A stretch of 10,145 nucleotides of DNA from a bacterium (lineage in GTDB: Archaea > Thermoproteota > Nitrososphaeria > Nitrososphaerales > CADDZS01), in assembly GCA_027310845.1 (NCBI GenBank), contig DAIDAB010000060.1:1-10145 (forward strand). The letters are read 5' to 3'. Below, piece by piece: positions 7,029-10,145 of this stretch. The notes below the pieces were generated by a model. The model was not told where the DNA came from, made no database searches, and saw only the letters and a list, made by a program, of their open reading frames with translations. Position 1 is the first letter of the stretch, and every line of letters starts with the position of its first letter. Both the position numbers and the translations under genes were made by a program.

Positions 7029-9113
7029 ATGAGCGCCCCGCGTAGAGTCCGCACCATTTACTCAGTAATCGCGTCTCCGAACCGTTTAGACATCCTTAGG
7101 ATTTTGAATTCAAAGGGACCCCTAAGCTACTCAGAGCTGAAGACGCTTGCGGGGTTCAAATCAAAGAAGGAGTCTGGCAAGTTCGCATACCATCTGCGCA
7201 AGCTTGTGAAGCAGACGCTGATTTCATTGAATAGAGCCGAGCGCAAGTACACAGTCACGAGCCTTGGGAGGCTAGTCCTCAACCTCACACGCCAGATTGA
7301 AGAGCAGTCCATGCTCGAGTCGGGTAAACTCTACGTCCGAAGCTCGAGACAAGCCATGGAGGAATTCAACGCAGACAAGATACTGCAATCGCTTGTGAAT
7401 GAAGCGGGTATGCCAGTGGAACTTGCGCAAAAGATCGCTAGCGAAACAGAGGCCAGAGTGTACAAATTCCAGACAGCATACCTCACCGCGCCGCTTATCA
7501 GGGAAATCGTGAACAGCATTCTCGTGGAGCACGGATACGAAGAATACAGGCACAAGCTCACTCGATTAGGACTTCCAGTGCACGATGTAACTGAGCTCAT
7601 CGTTAGGGCAGGTGATGGCATGGAATCGCTTGACTACGTTCTTAACAAGACTTGGGGCAAGGTATTCTCTGAATACGCAATACTCACAAAGATTCCCCGA
7701 GATGTCTCTGATGCGCACCTCTCAGGAGACATACACATATCAAATTTAGGCGCTTGGGCCCTCATGCCTGATACCGTCTACTTTGATCTCAACGTTCTAT
7801 ATACTAACCCGATCAACCTAGGGAGCAAAATAAACAATGTTCCTAGACTTGGTGCAATCAAGACCTTTGACTCTGCTCTTGAGACTCTCGAAATACTTGC
7901 TGATGCTCTATCAAGGGAAGTCTCTCACGAACTCTGTCTAGACAGTCTCGTTCAATATCTATGCAAGCTATATTCCCCGAGGTCTCAGGAGGAACAGGTG
8001 AAGATTTTCTCAAGACTCTTCATTACTCTGTCGTCGGCCTTGAGTGGTGCACCTACACGCTCAATCTCCTTTCGCATTGGAGAGCCATCAAAAGATGAAG
8101 ATGTTTCCGCTCAGATTGAATTGAGAGATTCTTTACTCAATGCGTACGCGAAATACGTTGCCTCAGTCCCCTTTCCACGGATCAATCTGGTGGTCGACCT
8201 TGGCAAGTACATGGACAGACGTGTTGTTGAGGGAATTTCTCAGACCATCAACGCAGGCGGGGACATTGCAGTCGAGTCAGAGGGCAAGTTTACCTTTTCC
8301 GGCTATAGAATAGATTCAATCTCAGGAAATCCCAAATCATCTGTGGATGGATTAGCTATATTACACAATCTTACTATAAATCTTCCAAGACTTGCTTACG
8401 AATCAAACAAAGATGAAACCTACTTCCGCGCGAAACTCGCGATCATGCTCCAGACGGCAGTGAACTCACTCGTGAGCAGGAAGGAACTCGTGAGGGATTC
8501 CCTTAAGCGTGGACTACTGCCAGCAATATCGCAGTTGCCTGTCGTGAGCGCAATCGAGGATCTACCACTTGTGGTGAATCTTCTCGGATTGAACGAAGCG
8601 GTATCGAGTTTGATAACAGAAAAAGAGACCGTGCTTCGACAGGAAATCTCCCTGAAGACGATTGAAACAGCCTCGAAAGTCGCAGCAGAAAAGGCCGCAA
8701 AACTTAATCAGCGGGCCTTTGTCTCTGTTGTGGATGGAGAAGGTTTCCAGAGACTTGCCGACATCGATTCTGAGCGTTACGGGAGGTCTCAGGAGCTTCG
8801 GACAAAAGGGTATCGCGCAGGGGTTTCCATACTTGCGAACCAGTATGACAATCAGGAACTTATAGACAATGCTGCCGCCCTGTGCAGAGCATCCAATGGA
8901 GGTTGCCTTGTGATCTTTGATTTTCCGAAAACCGATATAGATGGTGTGCTGAACCTTCCAAACCTTGTCGCTAGCGCATCAGGGCGAATCCCATTCGCGC
9001 GATTTTCTCTGAAGCCAGACGTGTGCAAGAAGTGTGGAATGAAGGTTTTTAATGGTGGAAGATGCAATAATTGCAAGTCAACCGTCCTCGTTACGCAAGC
9101 AATGTTGAACTAA
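7029..9113 (+). CDS. Winged-helix + ATP-cone + degenerate anaerobic ribonucleotide reductase (NrdD-like) fusion, putative RNR regulator
   Basis: A 694-residue protein with three parts. Residues 8-88 are an ArsR-like winged helix (SPNRLDILRIL, a YSELKTLAG recognition-helix region, KYTVTSLG wing). Residues about 100-190 resemble an ATP-cone (VRSSRQAMEEFNADKI, APLIREIVNSIL), the ATP/dATP-sensing domain of reductases and NrdR. Residues about 200-694 follow class III NrdD: HLSGDIHISNL (230-240), TINLPRLAYE (449-458), and a zinc knuckle C666, C669, C679, C682. By remembered alignment the catalytic parts are gone. The active-site Cys before a DL motif is T249, the Cys of the GCR motif is Y426, and the protein ends 12 residues after C682, where an active NrdD carries its RVxGY glycyl-radical segment. 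I infer a nucleotide-sensing DNA-binding regulator, not an enzyme. It sits upstream of nrdJ on the same strand, and no activase (nrdG) follows. Start ATG 7029. The architecture is clear; the role is inferred. Confidence 0.85.
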   Translation: MSAPRRVRTIYSVIASPNRLDILRILNSKGPLSYSELKTLAGFKSKKESGKFAYHLRKLVKQTLISLNRAERKYTVTSLGRLVLNLTRQIEEQSMLESGKLYVRSSRQAMEEFNADKILQSLVNEAGMPVELAQKIASETEARVYKFQTAYLTAPLIREIVNSILVEHGYEEYRHKLTRLGLPVHDVTELIVRAGDGMESLDYVLNKTWGKVFSEYAILTKIPRDVSDAHLSGDIHISNLGAWALMPDTVYFDLNVLYTNPINLGSKINNVPRLGAIKTFDSALETLEILADALSREVSHELCLDSLVQYLCKLYSPRSQEEQVKIFSRLFITLSSALSGAPTRSISFRIGEPSKDEDVSAQIELRDSLLNAYAKYVASVPFPRINLVVDLGKYMDRRVVEGISQTINAGGDIAVESEGKFTFSGYRIDSISGNPKSSVDGLAILHNLTINLPRLAYESNKDETYFRAKLAIMLQTAVNSLVSRKELVRDSLKRGLLPAISQLPVVSAIEDLPLVVNLLGLNEAVSSLITEKETVLRQEISLKTIETASKVAAEKAAKLNQRAFVSVVDGEGFQRLADIDSERYGRSQELRTKGYRAGVSILANQYDNQELIDNAAALCRASNGGCLVIFDFPKTDIDGVLNLPNLVASASGRIPFARFSLKPDVCKKCGMKVFNGGRCNNCKSTVLVTQAMLN

Positions 9114-9134
9114 GAAAGTGCGTCATGCGCGGCA

Positions 9135-9147
9135 TTCTCTCTTTTTC
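9135..9147 (+). terminator. Candidate T-tract terminator of the NrdD-like gene
   Basis: A pyrimidine-rich stretch TTCTCTCTTTTTC lies 22 bases after the stop codon at 9113. Archaeal termination commonly uses such T-tracts. If real, it separates the regulator-like gene from nrdJ, which then needs its own promoter. Confidence 0.3.
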
Positions 9148-9317
9148 AGGCGATCCTCCATCAAAAAATTGTGCGATGCCGAACATAGAAAGAGCTCTTG
9201 TGAAAAAATTTCGCGCATAAGCTTTCGAGCCATGTTCAGTCAAATGTCAAAACAAGTTCACAAATTTTCTCCGCATTTTTCTGATCGACAAAGCTGTACG
9301 TTGTTAATTGCTTAATA

Positions 9318-9324
9318 TTAAATA
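9318..9324 (+). promoter_or_regulatory. TATA box candidate, distal promoter of nrdJ
   Basis: TTAAATA at 9318-9324 is the best archaeal TATA match in the window and overlaps the palindrome TTAATATTAA (9312-9321). It predicts a start near 9347, giving nrdJ a leader of about 140 nt that includes a 37-codon ORF. A second AT-rich box, AAAAATAG at about 9459-9466, would instead give a nearly leaderless nrdJ mRNA starting near 9488. The sequence does not decide between them. Confidence 0.4.
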
Positions 9325-9352
9325 CAGAACCATAAATTAAGAACAGCGCGTT

Positions 9353-9466
9353 ATGGACGTAGCAGACAATCAATACTACATTGTAAGAATTTCGTTGTAC
9401 AATTTAGAAAAAGGTACTTCTGAACTTGGTGTGAATTGCTCTGTTCGTAATCTTCGGCAAAAATAG
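9353..9466 (+). CDS. Possible 37-residue ORF in the nrdJ leader
   Basis: An ATG at 9353, about 6 bases after the start predicted from the TATA box at 9318, opens a 37-codon frame (starting MDVADNQYYIVRISLYNLEK) ending in TAG at 9464-9466, 23 bp before nrdJ. It is the right distance from the TATA box to be translated from a short-leader mRNA and could be a leader peptide. It has no recognised motif, and 37 codons can arise by chance, so confidence is low. Confidence 0.2.
   Translation: MDVADNQYYIVRISLYNLEKGTSELGVNCSVRNLRQK
9380..9403. promoter_or_regulatory. Inverted repeat, possible operator of nrdJ
   Basis: ATTGTA (9380-9385) and TACAAT (9398-9403) form perfect 6-bp arms around 12 bases. 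Each half also sits in its own small palindrome: TACATTGTA at 9377-9385 and TTGTACAA at 9395-9402. Two dyads centred about 17-18 bp apart could seat two dimers, just downstream of the distal TATA box, where binding would block transcription. Binding is inferred. Confidence 0.3.
9430..9438 (+). repeat. 9-bp direct repeat upstream of nrdJ, copy 1
   Basis: TGTGAATTG, repeated exactly at 9479-9487. The two copies are 49 bp apart in the nrdJ leader. A 9-bp repeat within about 400 bp is not rare by chance, so weight is limited. Confidence 0.25.
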
Positions 9467-9478
9467 CACGGTTTAAGC

Positions 9479-9487
9479 TGTGAATTG
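9479..9487 (+). repeat. 9-bp direct repeat upstream of nrdJ, copy 2, adjoining the start codon
   Basis: TGTGAATTG ends two bases before the nrdJ ATG at 9490. It could be a protein site overlapping the translation start, or coincidence. It contains no Shine-Dalgarno. Confidence 0.25.
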
Positions 9488-9489
9488 AA

Positions 9490-10145
9490 ATGGAAACGAA
9501 TTCGATAGATGACAAAATCGCGGAAGTTGAGGACGTCCAAGTCGCTGAGGAACTCGAAAATGTTCCAACTCCTATTGAACTGCCAAAGGAGACCCTGGAT
9601 TATTTCAACAATGACGAACTCAGAGCTAGGGTCTTCTACGAAAAATATGCCCTCAAGGACCCAAGTGGTGTAGTAGTCGAACGAACCCCCGTGGACATGT
9701 GGGGACGCGTCGCCCGCGAGCTCGCATCAGTCGAAGAAACCGAAGAGAAAAGACGGGAATGGGAGAAGAAGTTCTACTGGCTTTTAGAGAATTTTAGGTT
9801 CGTGCCCGGAGGTAGAATAATGTTTGGAGCCGGACAACCCAGGCGTTCCACACTCCTCAACTGCTATTATCTTCCCGTCAAGAGTGATTCTTTAGAAAGC
9901 ATTTTTGAGTTTTGCAAAGAAGCGGGACGCACATACTCGTACGGTGGAGGCGTCGGGACTGATATCTCCATCCTTAGACCACGAGGCGCGCCAGTTAACA
10001 ATTCCGCAGTGGTTTCAACAGGATCAGTTTCATTCATGGAGCTTTTCTCGGTTACGACCGGAACCATAGGTCAGGCGGGAAGACGTGGTGCCCTGATGAT
10101 CACGATTCATGTGGACCACCCGGACGTCATCGATTTCATCAATGT
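9490..10145 (+). CDS. nrdJ: Adenosylcobalamin-dependent (class II) ribonucleotide reductase, first 218 residues, 3' end outside window
   Basis: The enzyme reduces ribonucleotides to deoxyribonucleotides using a radical made from adenosylcobalamin. Visible class II features: the entry helix region WGRVARELA (71-79), FVPGGRIMFGAG (104-115), LNCYYLP (123-129, with C125 the expected redox-active cysteine of the first pair), YSYGGGVGTDISILRPRG (149-166), STGSVSFMELF (176-186) and GQAGRRGALM (194-203). Class II enzymes are usually 700-1000+ residues, so most of the protein lies to the right. The first 40 residues are acidic and low in complexity, and no ATP-cone precedes the catalytic domain; the overall-activity sensor is therefore absent at this end and found instead in the upstream gene product. 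The start is ATG 9490, because an in-frame TGA lies at 9481-9483 and no other start intervenes. There is no strong SD. The frame is open to the window end. Confidence 0.95.
   Translation, partial: METNSIDDKIAEVEDVQVAEELENVPTPIELPKETLDYFNNDELRARVFYEKYALKDPSGVVVERTPVDMWGRVARELASVEETEEKRREWEKKFYWLLENFRFVPGGRIMFGAGQPRRSTLLNCYYLPVKSDSLESIFEFCKEAGRTYSYGGGVGTDISILRPRGAPVNNSAVVSTGSVSFMELFSVTTGTIGQAGRRGALMITIHVDHPDVIDFIN

Larger units (their letters stand above)
9114..9489. other. 376-bp region between the NrdD-like gene and nrdJ
   Basis: An AT-rich upstream region of nrdJ with no convincing large ORF. From left to right it holds a T-tract at 9142-9146, a perfect palindrome AAGAGCTCTT (9190-9199), an A6T3 tract (about 9203-9211), the palindrome TTAATATTAA (9312-9321) overlapping a good TATA match, inverted repeats at 9377-9403, and a 9-bp direct repeat (9430-9438, 9479-9487). 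I see no B12-box-type sequence, so a cobalamin riboswitch is not supported although the downstream enzyme uses cobalamin. Confidence 0.6.

Noticed and set aside
8799..8813. RTKGY at residues 591-595 of the NrdD-like protein, resembling the RVxGY glycyl-radical motif
   Set aside because: It lies about 70 residues before the zinc cysteines, whereas the glycyl-radical motif of NrdD comes after them near the C-terminus. The surrounding residues align better with the preceding NrdD region.
9118..9315. 65-codon plus-strand ORF after the NrdD-like gene
   Set aside because: The composition is basic and irregular with no motif or good start site, in an AT-rich intergenic region; chance is likely.
9114..9489. 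Cobalamin riboswitch upstream of the B12-dependent reductase
   Set aside because: No B12-box-like conserved sequence or long paired structure was seen, and such riboswitches are rare in archaea. The small palindromes fit protein sites better.

Overview
The window looks archaeal. It encodes an Lhr-type SF2 helicase, a multi-OB-fold RPA-like single-strand DNA-binding protein and a fusion of a winged helix, an ATP-cone and an NrdD-like region. It also has TATA-like AT-rich boxes upstream of genes, short or absent leaders and some non-ATG starts. The N-terminal module of the RPA-like protein and the gene mix make me favour the Nitrososphaeria/Thaumarchaeota side of the archaea. That is inference from remembered family features; no marker gene in the window settles it. 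No rRNA, tRNA, CRISPR array or insertion sequence was seen.

Layout from left to right. Positions 1-1034 (minus) hold the N-terminal two thirds of a bacterial-type cofactor-independent phosphoglycerate mutase (gpmI), cut by the window edge. Positions 1119-1703 (minus) hold a NUDIX hydrolase of the NudL/CoA-pyrophosphatase type, just upstream of gpmI and probably co-transcribed. Its start is unusual: a TTG, preceded in the same frame by a well-formed SD+ATG and an intervening TAG. A 71-residue two-helix membrane protein lies divergently at 1857-2072. A 926-residue Lhr-like helicase follows at 2189-4969 and converges on a 530-residue RPA-like protein at 5041-6633 (minus). A 395-bp divergent intergenic region then leads to the most interesting gene, at 7029-9113 (plus), and a 376-bp leader region leads to the first 218 codons of a class II (adenosylcobalamin) ribonucleotide reductase, nrdJ, at 9490 to the window end.

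The centrepiece is the 7029-9113 gene. Its 694-residue product runs in order: DNA-binding winged helix, ATP-cone nucleotide sensor, then a full-length but apparently catalytically dead class III reductase (NrdD) body ending in a four-cysteine zinc knuckle. By alignment from memory, both active-site cysteines are replaced and the C-terminal glycyl-radical segment is missing. It sits directly upstream of a working-looking class II reductase whose own N-terminus shows no ATP-cone. The simplest reading is that an ancient anaerobic reductase was converted into a dNTP/ATP-sensing transcription factor for the surviving reductase. It would be functionally like bacterial NrdR but with a different design.

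The remaining genes fit DNA replication and repair (helicase, RPA, RNR), plus central carbon metabolism and nucleotide/CoA housekeeping (gpmI, NUDIX). A 13-bp sequence is exactly repeated on either side of the helicase gene, with a weaker third copy in the 6.9-kb intergenic region.
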